Assembly: GCF_900108315.1 (NCBI RefSeq)
Contig: NZ_FNVB01000003.1
Span: forward strand, 283,404 to 347,403
Origin: Saccharopolyspora kobensis
GTDB lineage: Bacteria > Actinomycetota > Actinomycetes > Mycobacteriales > Pseudonocardiaceae
Direction of reading: 5' to 3'
Length of the DNA stretch: 64,000 nt
Made by a program: the position numbers and the translations under genes. The notes under the pieces are model-generated. The model was not told where the DNA came from, did not search any database, and saw only the letters and a list, made by a program, of their open reading frames with translations. This document shows, piece after piece, positions 1 through 8,026 of this stretch (positions are counted from its first letter, which is position 1; every line of letters starts with the position of its first letter).

Positions 1-263
1 ACGGCCGCCGCCGCGGGCACGGCCGCCGACGCCTCGGCCCCGACCGCCTCCGCCGCGAGCACCGCCATGGTCGGCCGGATGACCTTGCCCGCCGAGCCGC
101 AGCCCCCGCTGCGCCAGCCGAAGTGGTACCTGCCCACGTCCCCCAGCGATGGCCCCAGCCGGTCCACCAGCTCCCGCAGCACGGGCTCGGTGAGCTCGCG
201 AGCGCGCCGGATCGCGTCGATCACCAGCTCGTGATCGGTGCCCGCGGTGGCCGGAAACGTCAT
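1..263 (-). CDS. Polyprenyl synthetase family protein, N-terminal part (runs off the window)
   Basis: Only the first 87 or so codons are inside the window; the rest lies beyond base 1. The frame opens at an ATG at 261-263 behind a GAGG-type ribosome site. The visible protein has an N-terminal helix (DHELVIDAIRRARELTEP) and then the stretch SAGKVIRPTMAVLAAEAVGA. This matches the GGK-x-x-RP region that binds isopentenyl diphosphate near the N-terminus of trans-prenyltransferases (geranyl, farnesyl or longer diphosphate synthases). The Asp-rich catalytic motifs lie further on and cannot be seen, so chain length and activity are open. Third positions are almost all G or C, as expected for real coding sequence. 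No other family fits the visible segment as well. Confidence 0.75.
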   Translation of the reverse strand, partial: MTFPATAGTDHELVIDAIRRARELTEPVLRELVDRLGPSLGDVGRYHFGWRSGGCGSAGKVIRPTMAVLAAEAVGAEASAAVPAAAA

Positions 264-447
264 CGTGATCCGCCTCAATCCTGGTCTGGTCCCCCGACCA
301 GGACGACGGTATCCACGCGCCACACCCGGCGTATCGGCCGAAATGGCAGCCTTGATCAACCGATCGGCCGAGGCTGGTGACCGCGCCCTCGTACTTTCGG
401 CCAGAAATTCACCGACCACGACCACTCGGCCACGCCGAATCCGCGCA

Positions 448-1845
448 TCACCTAGAGTCGGAGAATTCACCGGCAGCGCTGTCAGCGCAACGTCCGATGT
501 GCTCCGCGGGCGGGATGTTCTGGTTGCTGCGCAGCAGGTTTCCCGGGTCGTAGGCCGCCTTGACCGCGCGGAGGCGATCGTGGTTCCGCGCCCCGTAGGC
601 GCTTCGGATCCGGGCCTGACCGGCGTCGCGGGGCAGGTAGTTCACGTAAGCCCCGCCCGCCGAGTGGGGTTCGAGGGCCGCCACCAGCTCCCTGGACCAG
701 GCCCGGTTCTCGGCGTCGGCCGCCGGGTCGTCCCACTTGGCCTCCACGAAGACGTTGTAGCGGGCGTGGCGGAAGCCCACGGCGGTGCTGGCGGGATCGG
801 CACGGGAGATCGCGCCGTGGTAGTGCTCGACGTTGATCGCGCTCGCCGGAGAAGGAGCGGACTCGGTGTAGTCGGCGAGCACCTGCACCACTTCCTCGTC
901 GAGGTGGCGCAGCGTGGTGGTGTTCCAGTACACGCGCTGGCGCCACCGCGCGCCCTCGTCCAGGAAGCGCTGGCTGTCGGTGTAGCTGCGGGGCGCGACC
1001 GTGTCGGCGGTCGGTGCGGCGGCGCGGCGCAGGTCGTCGATCAACGGCACTTCCGCCGGGCCTCCCACCACTCTGGGAATGACCACGATGACGGGTTCAC
1101 CGTCTTCTCCGCGCTTGAAGACCAGGTCGGCCACTGTGTTGTCGGGCAGCTCCTCGGCACGGGCGCGGAACGCCGCGGCGACCCGCTGCGCCTGGTCGAG
1201 CGGCCAGACCAGCAGACCGGTGGTGACCCCGGAGACCGGGTGGACGGCGAACTCCAGGCGGACGGCGACGCCGAAGTTCCCGCCACCGCCGCGCAGCGCC
1301 CAGAACAGCTCGGGTTCGTGCTCGTCATCGGCGCGCACGACGCTGCCGTCGGCCAGCACCACCTCGGCACCCCGGAGGTTGTCGACCGCCAGCCCGTGCA
1401 GGCCGCGCAGCGCGCCGACCCCGCCGCCGAGGGTCAGCCCGGCCACGCCCGTGCTCGAGACGATCCCGCCCGTGCTGGCCAGCCCGTACCGCTGGGTCGC
1501 GGCGTCGTAGTCGCCCCAGGTCGCGCCGGGGGCGGCCCAGGCGACCCGGCGCTGCGGGTCGACGCGCACCTCCCGCAGTCCGCTGAGGTCGAGCATCAGC
1601 CCGTCGGTCACCGCCGCGAACCCGGCGCCGCTGTGGCCGCCGCCGCGCATCGACAGCGCGATGTCGTGCTCGCCCGCGAAGCGGACCGCGGCCCGAACGT
1701 CGTCGACATCGCGCGCGGTGAGGATCGCCGCGGGCACTTGCCGCGGATGGGCGTACAGGTCCCAGGCCGGGGCCGTCGCCACTTCCGGCCCGGTCCTGGT
1801 CCGCCCCGGGAAAGTGCTGCGCAAGCGCTCCGCCCACGTCGTCAT
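448..1845 (-). CDS. FAD-binding oxidoreductase with BBE domain
   Basis: A 465-residue flavoprotein oxidase of the PCMH/berberine-bridge family, predicted to oxidise a small alcohol, sugar or phenolic substrate with O2. The N-terminal FAD-binding domain carries RGGGHS with His71, the usual covalent 8-alpha FAD attachment site, followed by the GLTLGGG loop. The Cys that makes the second covalent bond in bicovalent relatives is replaced (GIVSSTGVAG), so single-point attachment is expected. The C-terminus ends with the BBE signature YDPGNLLRSNQNIPP. I chose the ATG at 1845 because a GGTGGCGGAGAG ribosome site precedes it; the frame stays open to 1926 but that extension is not family-like. It is divergent from the HxlR gene, which probably regulates it. 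The substrate cannot be read from sequence. Confidence 0.88.
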   Translation of the reverse strand: MTTWAERLRSTFPGRTRTGPEVATAPAWDLYAHPRQVPAAILTARDVDDVRAAVRFAGEHDIALSMRGGGHSGAGFAAVTDGLMLDLSGLREVRVDPQRRVAWAAPGATWGDYDAATQRYGLASTGGIVSSTGVAGLTLGGGVGALRGLHGLAVDNLRGAEVVLADGSVVRADDEHEPELFWALRGGGGNFGVAVRLEFAVHPVSGVTTGLLVWPLDQAQRVAAAFRARAEELPDNTVADLVFKRGEDGEPVIVVIPRVVGGPAEVPLIDDLRRAAAPTADTVAPRSYTDSQRFLDEGARWRQRVYWNTTTLRHLDEEVVQVLADYTESAPSPASAINVEHYHGAISRADPASTAVGFRHARYNVFVEAKWDDPAADAENRAWSRELVAALEPHSAGGAYVNYLPRDAGQARIRSAYGARNHDRLRAVKAAYDPGNLLRSNQNIPPAEHIGRCADSAAGEFSDSR

Positions 1846-1923
1846 GGCTCTCCGCCACCTCGTTCCGCGTCGTTTCCGTGCTGCGCCCGGCCGGGCGCAG
1901 CACCAGCCTGACACAGAGTAAGT

Positions 1924-1942
1924 CACTTATCAATGTATAGTG
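1924..1942. promoter_or_regulatory. Candidate divergent promoter/operator for the HxlR-oxidoreductase pair
   Basis: An A/T-rich island in an otherwise GC-rich spacer, between the two divergent genes. It contains CACT and AGTG separated by 11 bases, and a TATAGT hexamer at 1936-1941 that would place a transcription start about 20 bases before the HxlR ATG. HxlR-family repressors commonly bind inverted repeats overlapping such a promoter. The arms are short, so this is a tentative call. Confidence 0.3.
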
Positions 1943-1967
1943 GGTGGCGCCGTGGTAAGGTCCAGAC

Positions 1968-2312
1968 ATGGCGCACCCGTACGACCAGGGCGAGCAGTTC
2001 TGCCCCGCCTACCACCACGCCGTCGAGCTGATCGGCCGCCGGTGGACCGGGGTGATCCTGCGCCAGCTGCTGCAAGGCACCTCGCGGTTCGCCGAGATCC
2101 GCGACGCGATCCCCGCGCTCACCGACCGGATGCTCGCCAGCCGGCTGCGCGAGCTGGAGTCCGAGGGGATCGTCCGGCGGACCGTCCTCGACACGATCCC
2201 GGTCAAGGTCCAGTACGACCTCACCGACAAGGGCCGCGACCTGGAACGCACGATCACCGCGCTCAGCGAGTGGGCCGACCGCTGGGACGACAGCGCCCCG
2301 GCCGCGAACTGA
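1968..2312 (+). CDS. HxlR family transcriptional regulator
   Basis: A 114-residue single-domain winged-helix regulator of normal HxlR length. It shows the family features: an early Cys (QFCPAYHHAV), a GRRWTGVILRQLL first helix, RFAEIRDAIPALTDRMLASR as the recognition region, and a wing with YDLTDKGRDLE. Members typically repress a neighbouring redox gene and respond to electrophiles or quinones through the N-terminal Cys. The divergent flavin oxidase, 122 bases away, is the obvious target. A stem-loop follows its stop codon. The family call is firm; the inducer is unknown. Confidence 0.9.
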   Translation: MAHPYDQGEQFCPAYHHAVELIGRRWTGVILRQLLQGTSRFAEIRDAIPALTDRMLASRLRELESEGIVRRTVLDTIPVKVQYDLTDKGRDLERTITALSEWADRWDDSAPAAN

Positions 2313-2327
2313 CCGCGGAAGCAGCAG

Positions 2328-2357
2328 CGGCGGGCCCGCCTCTCGACGAGCCCGCCG
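2328..2357 (+). terminator. Stem-loop terminator after the HxlR gene
   Basis: CGGCGGGC and GCCCGCCG form a perfect 8-bp stem around a 14-base loop, 15 bases after the HxlR stop. It lacks a U-tract, as is usual in high-GC actinomycetes. It could also serve the convergent gene ending at 2422. Confidence 0.5.
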
Positions 2358-2421
2358 GAAACCCGGTGGCAACGGGAAGAAGATGCGCGCGGCGCCGGAA
2401 CCGCCGCCGCCGCAGCGCGTT

Positions 2422-2883
2422 TCAGGAAGCTGTCGTACCGCCGAGGGGCATCGGGGGCAGACCGAGCTTGCGGTGGTCCCAGGACCTCGTGCGGTCGACG
2501 TGCAGCCGCACCGCGACGCGCTTGTGCAGCATCGTCTCCACCAGTGGCTTGACCTCCTCGCCGTAGGGCCCGTGGTAGCGCTCCCACATGTCGACGCCGA
2601 CCTTCCAGAGCGCGTCGGCGTCGTCGACGAGCTCCGCCCGGCCTTCCATCGAGACGCCGCGCAGCACGTCGTAGGTCTCACCGTCCTCGATGAGCACCGT
2701 GGCCCGCGGGTCGCGGCCGATGTTGACCGCCTTCTGCGCCTTCGCCTTGGTCTCGAACCACAGGTCGCCGTCGATGACGGCGAACCACATCGCGACCGCG
2801 TGCGGGTGCCCGCCGGGCCCGAGCGTGATCAGCGTCGCGGTGCGTTGAGCCGAGATGAAGGCCGAGATCTCCTCCGGCGTCAT
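2422..2883 (-). CDS. Pyridoxamine 5'-phosphate oxidase-fold protein (PPOX class, F420/FMN type)
   Basis: A 153-residue protein of the split-barrel flavin/F420-binding fold. It opens with MTPEEISAFISAQRTATLIT and continues with GPGGHPHAVAMWFAVIDGDL and an AVNIGRDPRATVLIEDGE segment, the standard strand order of actinobacterial PPOX proteins that use F420 or FMN to reduce small molecules. The C-terminus (RTRSWDHRKLGLPPMPLGG) is also typical. The ATG at 2883 is the only start that gives a family-length protein. It lies 41 bases downstream of the MHS transporter on the same strand and may be co-transcribed with it. Cofactor choice between FMN and F420 cannot be decided from the sequence alone. 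Confidence 0.85.
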   Translation of the reverse strand: MTPEEISAFISAQRTATLITLGPGGHPHAVAMWFAVIDGDLWFETKAKAQKAVNIGRDPRATVLIEDGETYDVLRGVSMEGRAELVDDADALWKVGVDMWERYHGPYGEEVKPLVETMLHKRVAVRLHVDRTRSWDHRKLGLPPMPLGGTTAS

Positions 2884-2924
2884 CCGGACCTCGGCCCGCT
2901 GGTTGCGTCCCACTGCAGTCCTCC

Positions 2925-4259
2925 TCATCCCGCGGGTTCGCCGCGGAGGTCGCGGCCGCTGGTCTCGGCGATCAGCAGCACCGCGGTGATGCTGATCCCG
3001 ACCGCCAGCACGATGATCCAGCTCAGCGGCAGGTTCGACCCGCCGGTGCCCGCCACCAGCGCGGCGGCGACCATCGGCGTGAAACCGGCGCCGAGCAGGC
3101 TCGCCATCTGGTAGCCGAGGGAGACGCCGGTGTAGCGGACGCGGGTGCCGAACATCTCCGACAGCATCGGGGCCAGCGGCGCGTACATCAAGTTCTGGAA
3201 GACCTGCGCGGTCATCAGCGCGGCGGTCATCGCCGGCACCGAGCCGGTGCCGACCAGCGCGTACATCGGGAAGGCGAAGACCACCGCGCCGATCGCCCCG
3301 AGCATCAGCACCCGCCGCCTGCCGATCCGGTCGGACAGCGCCGAGAACAGCGGGATGCCGACGAGCCCGGTGAGGCTGATCAGCAGGTGCGCCCGCATGA
3401 TGTCCGGCAGCTCGTAGCCCAGCCCGGAGGCGTAGGCGACGCTGTGCGAGCCGATCAGGGCGGTCAGCGCGAACGGTCCGATGCCCGCCGCGCAGGCCAG
3501 CAGCACCGCGCGCGGCTTCCGGAGCACCCGCACCAGCGGCACCGGTTCCCGCTTGCGGGCCGCGCCCGCCGCGACGGCCTCGCGGAACAGCGGGCTCTCC
3601 ACGACGCTGAGCCGGACGTAGAGGCCGATGAGCAGCAGCACCGCGCTGGCCAGGAACGGAATTCGCCAGCCCCACGCCAGGAACTGCTCCTTCGGCAGCA
3701 GGGTCACCAGCGCCACGGCCCCGTTGGACAGCAGCGATCCGAGCGGGGAGCCCATCTGCATGATCCCCACCCACGCGCCGCGCCGTCGCGGATCGGCGTG
3801 CTCGATGACCATCAGCGCGGCCCCGCCGTACTCGCCGCCGACCGCGATGCCCTGCACGACGCGCAGCAGCACCAGCAGGAGCGGCGCGGTCAGCCCGAGG
3901 GTCTCGTAGGTGGGCAGCACGCCGATGAGCACGCTGGCCACGCCCATCAGCAGCATGCTGGTGACCAGCGCGGACTTCCGGCCGAGCCGGTCGCCGAAGT
4001 GCCCGAACAGCAGCCCGCCGAGCGGTCGCGCGACGTATCCGGCGGCCAGCGTGCCGAAGGCGGCGATCGTGGAGGTGGCCGGGTTCGACGCCGGGAAGTA
4101 CAGCGTGCCGAAGACCAGCGCGGCCATCGTGCTGTAGAGCAGGAAGTCGTAGTACTCGATGACGGTTCCGAGCAACCCGGAGAACGCCACCTTGCGCACC
4201 TGCCGCGCGTGATCGCGCCCCGATCCGACCCCGGCTGCGACCGGTTCCTGCCTCGTCAT
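2925..4259 (-). CDS. MHS family MFS transporter (metabolite:H+ symporter)
   Basis: A 444-residue 12-helix membrane protein. The N-terminal LLGTVIEYYDFLLYSTMAAL helix is the hallmark of metabolite:H+ symporters (ProP, ShiA, KgtP relatives). It is followed by PLGGLLFGHFGDRLGRKSAL, the MFS motif A between helices 2 and 3, and by a second motif A (SALSDRIGRRRVL) in the C-terminal half. It is predicted to import an organic acid or compatible solute with protons. The start at 4259 was chosen because MTRQEP directly precedes the charged N-terminus and a GGAGAGCGG site lies upstream; longer frames add only arginine-rich antisense-like sequence. The substrate is not readable; the amidohydrolase upstream suggests a catabolic role. 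Confidence 0.9.
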   Translation of the reverse strand: MTRQEPVAAGVGSGRDHARQVRKVAFSGLLGTVIEYYDFLLYSTMAALVFGTLYFPASNPATSTIAAFGTLAAGYVARPLGGLLFGHFGDRLGRKSALVTSMLLMGVASVLIGVLPTYETLGLTAPLLLVLLRVVQGIAVGGEYGGAALMVIEHADPRRRGAWVGIMQMGSPLGSLLSNGAVALVTLLPKEQFLAWGWRIPFLASAVLLLIGLYVRLSVVESPLFREAVAAGAARKREPVPLVRVLRKPRAVLLACAAGIGPFALTALIGSHSVAYASGLGYELPDIMRAHLLISLTGLVGIPLFSALSDRIGRRRVLMLGAIGAVVFAFPMYALVGTGSVPAMTAALMTAQVFQNLMYAPLAPMLSEMFGTRVRYTGVSLGYQMASLLGAGFTPMVAAALVAGTGGSNLPLSWIIVLAVGISITAVLLIAETSGRDLRGEPAG

Positions 4260-4293
4260 CGACCCCACCGCTCTCCAGGCACCAGGAGCTGAC

Positions 4294-4303
4294 CAAGCGC
4301 TTG
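4294..4303. promoter_or_regulatory. Candidate TetR-type operator upstream of the MHS transporter
   Basis: CAAGCGCTTG is a perfect 10-bp palindrome, 34 bases upstream of the transporter ATG, where a promoter would lie. Palindromes with this AAGCGCTT core are recurrent operators of TetR-family repressors in actinobacteria. No TetR gene is adjacent, so the regulator would act from elsewhere. Confidence 0.4.
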
Positions 4304-4363
4304 CTCGACGCAAGCTACGCACCCGGTCGATCGCGGTCAAGACCGTCGCGGTGCGGGGGCCGG

Positions 4364-5830
4364 TCAGTCCTCGGTCGGCGGCGACCCGAAGCTCTGCAGG
4401 TGCGGCTGCCGCGCCATGAGCAGGTGCACTCCGACGGCGCAGAGCACGATGAATCCCCCGATGAAGAGCATGACCTCGGTGAAGCCCGCGATGATCCCCT
4501 CGCGCCCGGTGGCCCCCGACGAGCGCAGCACGCCCACGACGATCGGCACCACGACGCCCAAGCCCAGGCCCATGCCGAACTGGCCGACCGCGGGCTTCAC
4601 CGCGCCGACCGAGCCGACCATCTCCTTCGGAGCCGCCGACATCACCACCGCCGACTCGGAGTTCTGCGCCCACATGATCCCGAAGCCCACGATGAACGCG
4701 CAGCCGGCGAAGTACCACGAGCCGGTCGTCGTGCGCACCAGCCCCAGCAGCAGGATGCCGAGCGCGATCACGAGCAGACCGCTGGTGAACATCGTGCGGG
4801 CGCTCAGCCCCAGGCGCTTCTGCGCCTCACCGGCCGCGAGGGTGCCGAACAGCATTCCCACCGACATGACCGTCAGCGCGATCGAGACCACGAACGCGCT
4901 GCGGCCCAGCACGCTCTCGAGCACGGTCGGCAGTTGCATCGCGATCACGCCGTTGGCGAAGTTGAACACGATCCCCACCACGCAGGCGGCGGTGAAGGCG
5001 GGCACCGCGAACAGCCGGATCGGGAAACCCGGCTGGGGACTGCGCGCCTCCCAGACGGCGAACGCGGCCAGCAGCACCACCGCCACCAGCAGTCCGCCCA
5101 GCACCACCGGGCTGCCCCAGCCGAGCTCGCCCGCCAGCGTGAAGCCGCCCATCAGGCAGATCAGCGCCGCAGCGGCGAGGACGACACCGACCACGTCGAA
5201 CCGCCGCGGGTGCGCCGCCCGGCTCTCCGGCACGGCCAGCGCGCCGCAGGCGGTGAACACCACCGCCAGCACCGGGATGATCAGGCAGGTGGCGCGCCAG
5301 CCCAGCGAGGCCTGCAGGGCCCCGCTGCCGATCGTGCCGAACACGCTGATCGCCGACTGCACGCCCAACCACGCGCCGAACACCCGCGGCAGCTCCTCCG
5401 GCCGGAACAGAGCGGGCAGGATCGCCAGGCTCATGCCGAAGCTCGCCGCCGTGCTCACCCCCATCACCACCCGGCCGAGCACGTAGACACCGGCCGCCGG
5501 AGCAGCGGCGCACACCACCCCGCCGACCGCCATGCCGAGGGTGCCGAGCAGCAGCACGCGGCGACGCCCGCGCAGGTCGCCGAGGATCCCGATGCCCAGC
5601 ATGGCCGCCGCGAGCAGCAGCGTGCCGACGCTGGAGGCGAACGCGCGCACGCTCGGATCCATCCCGAGCTCCCCGGCGACCTCGGGCAGCGCCAGCGAGT
5701 TCAGCGTGGGGTCGAGCACCTGGAGGGCGGACAGCAGCGACAGGCCCACCAGCGCGTACGCCCGCCGGTGGCGGTTGTCGGCGACCATCGCGGGCCACTG
5801 CTGCGGGACGGGTGTTTCCGGCACGGACAT
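4364..5830 (-). CDS. MFS transporter, DHA2-like (14 helices)
   Basis: A 488-residue membrane protein with about 14 predicted helices. Motif A is ILGDLRGRRRVLLLG, and the first helix ends with LQVLDPTLNSLALPEVAGEL, the normal DHA2 drug:H+ antiporter pattern. Members usually export drugs or toxic metabolites. Its ATG at 5830 lies only 6 bases after the stop of the amidohydrolase gene, so the two are almost certainly one transcript; export or uptake of the amidohydrolase substrate is a reasonable inference. The C-terminus is short and charged. Specificity is not predictable. Confidence 0.9.
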   Translation of the reverse strand: MSVPETPVPQQWPAMVADNRHRRAYALVGLSLLSALQVLDPTLNSLALPEVAGELGMDPSVRAFASSVGTLLLAAAMLGIGILGDLRGRRRVLLLGTLGMAVGGVVCAAAPAAGVYVLGRVVMGVSTAASFGMSLAILPALFRPEELPRVFGAWLGVQSAISVFGTIGSGALQASLGWRATCLIIPVLAVVFTACGALAVPESRAAHPRRFDVVGVVLAAAALICLMGGFTLAGELGWGSPVVLGGLLVAVVLLAAFAVWEARSPQPGFPIRLFAVPAFTAACVVGIVFNFANGVIAMQLPTVLESVLGRSAFVVSIALTVMSVGMLFGTLAAGEAQKRLGLSARTMFTSGLLVIALGILLLGLVRTTTGSWYFAGCAFIVGFGIMWAQNSESAVVMSAAPKEMVGSVGAVKPAVGQFGMGLGLGVVVPIVVGVLRSSGATGREGIIAGFTEVMLFIGGFIVLCAVGVHLLMARQPHLQSFGSPPTED

Positions 5831-5836
5831 CGGCGG

Positions 5837-7471
5837 TCATTCCCGGAAGGTGCAGCGACCGTCGAGGTAGGTCTCGCGGACCGGGATGTCGCCGATCTCC
5901 TCCGGTGGCACGGCGTGCGGATCGGCGTCCAGCACGACCAGGTCCGCTCGCTTGCCGACCGCCAGCGATCCCACCTCGTGCTCGGCGAACAGCTGCCAAG
6001 CCGCATCGATGGTCTCGGCGCGCAACGCCTGCTCGACCGTGACCCGGTACTGCGGCCCGATGACGCGCCCGCTGCGGCTGGTGCGGGTCACCGCCGCCTG
6101 GACGTTGCGCAGCGGTTCCGGCGGTGTGACGGGCGAGTCGTTGTGGAAGGAGATCGGCACGCCCGCCTCGATCGCGGCACCCGCGCACGTCCACGACTCG
6201 GCGCGGGCCCCGAACAACCCGTCCACCAGCACGTCGCCCCAGTAGTACAGGTGGTCGACGAAGAGGCTGCAGGTGACGCCGAGCTCGGCGGCGCGCCGGT
6301 ACTGCTCGGGCGTCATGGCGCCGCAGTGCTCCAGCCGCAACCGCGCGTCGGTGCGCTCCGGGTGCGCGGCGAGCGCTTCGCCGAACACGTCCAGCACCAT
6401 CTCGACCGCCACGTCGCCGTGCACGTGGCAGGCGATCTGCCAGCCCAGCGGGAAGTAGGCGCCGACGATCTCGGTGAGCTGCTCGCGGGTGTAGTTGGCG
6501 CCGCCGCGGTGGCCCGGTGGCAGGCCCATCGAGCGGGTCTGCGGGGTGTCGAGGTACGGGAAGCTGGTGGCGATGTTGCCGACCCACGGGGAACCGTCGG
6601 CCCAGATCTTGATCCCGATCTGCTGGAACATCGGGTCGTCGCGGTCCTGGCCCGGGCGGACGTCGGTGCGCTTCTCGGGGACGCTCACCTCGTAGACGCG
6701 CATCCGGACCTTCGCCGCTCCGGAGCGGTAGAACTCCTGAACGCGTTCGCGGGCGTCCCGGCGGAATCCCAGGTCGGCGACGGTGGTGATGCCCGCCCGC
6801 GCCAGCCGCTCCTGCTCGTGACCCATCAGGGTGGCGAAGTTGTCCGCATCGGGCGGGCGGATCGCGCCGCCGAGCAGCATCGCGGTCGCGGGTGCCTCGA
6901 AGGCCGCGCCGGTGGGGTTGCCCGCCGCGTCGCGCTCGAACCTGGAGCCGGGTGGATCCGGGGTGTCCCTGGTGATCCCGGTGCGCTCGAGCGCCGGGGT
7001 GTTGCACCAGGCGCTGTGCCCGCTGTTGTGCATCACCGAGAGCGGTTGGCCGGGGCTGAGCTCGTCGAGGAGCGCCCGGTCGATCGGCGGCAGGCCCTCC
7101 TGCAGCAGCGGGTCCCAGCCGAACGCGCCCAGCCAGGCACCGGGCTCGGCGGCGGCCACCGCCGTGCGCAGCCTGGACAGCACCTCCTCGGCGCTCGCGC
7201 AGGTCACCGGGCGGATGTCGAGGACGTCCGGACCGTTGATGACCATTTCCAGAGTCGGGTGCCCGTGCGCCTCGACGAAGCCCGGCAGCACGGTGCGACC
7301 GTCGAGCCTGACCACCCGGGTTCCCGGCCCGCACCACCGCTGGACCTCCTCGTCCCCGCCGACCGCGCTGATCCGGCCACCGGACACAGCGAGCGCGGTC
7401 GCCCGCTGGTGGTCGCTCGTCATGGTGAGCACGTTCCCGCCGATCAGGGCGAGTTCTGCTTCGGGTGCCAT
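5837..7471 (-). CDS. Amidohydrolase family protein (YtcJ-like, amidohydrolase 3)
   Basis: A 544-residue metal-dependent hydrolase. It shows the early beta-sandwich (LALIGGNVLTM), the metal-binding HGH of FVEAHGHPTL, a CHVHGD motif, RLRLEHCGAMTPEQ, and the late FHNDSPVTPPEPL Asp segment. This order is that of YtcJ-type amidohydrolases, which hydrolyse amide or formyl bonds in the cytoplasm. The start at 7471 (MAPEAELALIGG) fits the family; the open frame upstream to 7636 is Arg/Trp/Cys-rich and atypical. It heads the minus-strand operon with the DHA2 transporter 6 bases downstream. The substrate is unknown. Confidence 0.88.
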   Translation of the reverse strand: MAPEAELALIGGNVLTMTSDHQRATALAVSGGRISAVGGDEEVQRWCGPGTRVVRLDGRTVLPGFVEAHGHPTLEMVINGPDVLDIRPVTCASAEEVLSRLRTAVAAAEPGAWLGAFGWDPLLQEGLPPIDRALLDELSPGQPLSVMHNSGHSAWCNTPALERTGITRDTPDPPGSRFERDAAGNPTGAAFEAPATAMLLGGAIRPPDADNFATLMGHEQERLARAGITTVADLGFRRDARERVQEFYRSGAAKVRMRVYEVSVPEKRTDVRPGQDRDDPMFQQIGIKIWADGSPWVGNIATSFPYLDTPQTRSMGLPPGHRGGANYTREQLTEIVGAYFPLGWQIACHVHGDVAVEMVLDVFGEALAAHPERTDARLRLEHCGAMTPEQYRRAAELGVTCSLFVDHLYYWGDVLVDGLFGARAESWTCAGAAIEAGVPISFHNDSPVTPPEPLRNVQAAVTRTSRSGRVIGPQYRVTVEQALRAETIDAAWQLFAEHEVGSLAVGKRADLVVLDADPHAVPPEEIGDIPVRETYLDGRCTFRE

Positions 7472-8026
7472 CGGCCGCCTCCCGGTTGGAACGGAACACC
7501 ACCGATCCTCGTTGCCGACCTGGCGGATCGCACCCCGACACCACCGGCACCGCCCGAACGACCGGCGCGGGTGCGCGGACGCCTGATCCGTCCACACCGG
7601 ACCCACCACCGTCCGAAGTAGACAAAACTGCGGCACCGCGACGTCCGCTGCACGCGCGCGAAAGCGGGCACCGCCTCGGCCGCGCGCACGATCGACCCGT
7701 TACGGCCGGGTCGCCGGATTCCACCGGCCCGGTCACCCATCAGGCACAAGCCCGCGAGGGCGGTCGGCCGCGCGCTCAATCACCCGGTCGGCCCATCGGT
7801 CAGCACTCGGGAACCGCCGCCTCCGGCGGTTTCCCCTGTTCGCAGCCCATGCCGCGAAGGCGCGCGCACCTGCCCCCGCCGCGCTCCGCCGGCGCTGCGG
7901 CCGCGCAAACGGACGCAGGGGCTTGATCCACGCGTCGGCGGTCGCACATAATCCGTCGTTAACTTCCGTTAACCGGGTGGGCCGGACCGCGGGTGGTCCA
8001 CCTCCGCGCATCGCCTGGAGGACGCG
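7472..8026. other. 555-base divergent intergenic region with no credible gene
   Basis: This spacer separates the amidohydrolase (minus strand) from the AcoR-like regulator (plus strand). Frames are open across parts of it on both strands, but they lack family-like content and ribosome sites, and their composition (Arg, Pro, Gly, Ser) is that of antisense or non-coding GC-rich DNA. The only structure I see is the paired CGTTAAC repeat near the regulator end. The length leaves room for two promoters. Confidence 0.6.
7957..7973. repeat. Paired CGTTAAC direct repeat upstream of the AcoR-like gene
   Basis: CGTTAAC occurs at 7957-7963 and again at 7967-7973, exactly 10 bases (one helical turn) apart, in an A/T-rich patch about 55 bases before the regulator start. 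Each copy contains the palindrome GTTAAC. The spacing on one DNA face suggests a protein-binding site, perhaps autoregulatory; it may also overlap the promoter. Confidence 0.35.

Noticed and set aside
4301-7621. A 1106-codon open frame on the plus strand
   Set aside because: It runs antisense to the amidohydrolase and DHA2 transporter genes and is rich in His, Arg, Gln and Ala with no motifs; it is a by-product of GC-biased codons.
7444-7926. Open frames on both strands in the 555-base gap
   Set aside because: Composition and lack of ribosome sites or motifs; they overlap each other and the start of the amidohydrolase.
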